From positions 1 to 5,887 of the forward strand of contig JAEYTA010000124.1 of assembly GCA_023434265.1 (NCBI GenBank): DNA of 5,887 bases, read 5' to 3'. The notes under the pieces were generated by a model, which saw only the letters and a program-made list of their open reading frames with translations, did not search any database and had not been told where the DNA came from. This document shows, piece by piece, positions 5,741-5,887 of this stretch. The position numbers and the translations under genes were made by a program. Origin of the DNA: Pseudomonadota bacterium. GTDB lineage: Bacteria; Pseudomonadota; Alphaproteobacteria; Caulobacterales; Caulobacteraceae. The number at the start of each line of letters is the position of its first letter. Within the stretch, counting starts at the first letter, position 1.

Positions 5741-5887
5741 ATGAGCGACACTGAAGCCCCCCGCCGCCCCGGTCCCTGGGACCCCAAGCCGGAAGACGCC
5801 GCGCCCGCGCCCGCCGCACGCGCGGAGGTCGCGTCGGCGCGCGCCACGGCGGCCGACCCGCCGCTGGACAAGGGGCAGCACCCGGTC
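5741..5887 (+). CDS. start of an unidentified gene, cut by the window end
   Basis: Forty-nine codons are open from the ATG at 5741 to the last base, with no stop. The visible N-terminus (MSDTEAPRRPGPWDPKPED, then an Ala/Pro/Arg-rich stretch and PPLDKGQHPV) is low-complexity and polar. It shows no signal peptide or membrane segment, as expected for a disordered cytoplasmic lead-in to a folded domain beyond the window. No family can be named from this part. It is not the N-terminus of NadB (no GxGxxG FAD motif) and does not resemble NadC. The start is preferred over an in-frame GTG at 5708, which lies inside the inverted repeat. Ribosome binding may use GGGCAG close to the ATG or GGAAAAGG 13 bases before it. 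Confidence 0.55.
   Translation, partial: MSDTEAPRRPGPWDPKPEDAAPAPAARAEVASARATAADPPLDKGQHPV

Noticed and set aside
4644..5744. Plus-strand frame overlapping nadA out of frame (366 codons)
   Set aside because: Arg/Gly/Ala-rich composition with no motif; the NadA frame is fully supported by conserved residues.
5631..5744. 37-codon ORF starting at ATG 5631, overlapping the nadA stop and the next ATG
   Set aside because: The stop/start overlaps look like translational coupling, but the ORF contains a GC hairpin (5641-5660) and a 9-bp inverted repeat (5699-5732). Its short peptide (MHYTPPVRAVAKVD...) matches nothing I know. It is the in-frame tail of a long shadow frame, so it is more likely intergenic.
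1..5887. CRISPR arrays, tRNA/rRNA genes, insertion sequences, toxin-antitoxin or defence genes
   Set aside because: I saw no regularly spaced repeats, cloverleaf-like segments, transposase motifs, target duplications or small paired toxin-like genes. Composition is uniform across the window.

Overview
The window is very GC-rich and densely packed, with every gene on the + strand. Codon use is strongly biased to G/C at third positions. A TTGCAT-16-TAGATT promoter resembles the Caulobacter housekeeping form, with a CTAnAw-type -10. Gene content and protein style suggest an alphaproteobacterium, most likely of the Caulobacterales; this is an inference, because no rRNA or marker gene is present.

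Layout. (a) 50-1816 encodes an SLC13/DASS-type membrane carrier with two internal RCK_C (TrkA_C) domains, preceded by a strong GC hairpin. (b) 1881-3492 is a two-gene alkylation-damage unit. The first gene encodes an Ada-type methyl-sensing AraC regulator fused to an AlkA-like region. The second, overlapping it by 20 bases, encodes an O6-alkylguanine-DNA methyltransferase. (c) 3554-4396 encodes a secreted or periplasmic protein of unknown function. (d) 4417-5631 is a promoter with two related palindromes, followed by nadA (quinolinate synthase, NAD biosynthesis). (e) From 5741 to the window end is the start of an unidentified gene with a Pro/Ala-rich N-terminus.

Two points stand out. First, the Ada-AlkA fusion keeps all four Zn/methyl-acceptor cysteines, the AraC HTH and the AlkA N-terminal domain, then jumps in frame to the last part of AlkA. 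Roughly 125-130 residues are missing, covering the helix-hairpin-helix glycosylase core. The product should therefore sense methylation and regulate, but not excise bases; the intact methyltransferase encoded next to it could be its partner or target. Second, the nadA control region carries two palindromes with the same TGCT-N7-AGCA core, one at the predicted transcription start and one just before the start codon. They look like a paired operator for an NAD-responsive repressor, and they argue for the ATG at 4552 rather than the upstream TTG as the nadA start.

No tRNA, rRNA, CRISPR array, insertion sequence or phage gene was seen. No stretch longer than 300 bases lacks a gene. The rest of the window looks like ordinary chromosomal housekeeping DNA.
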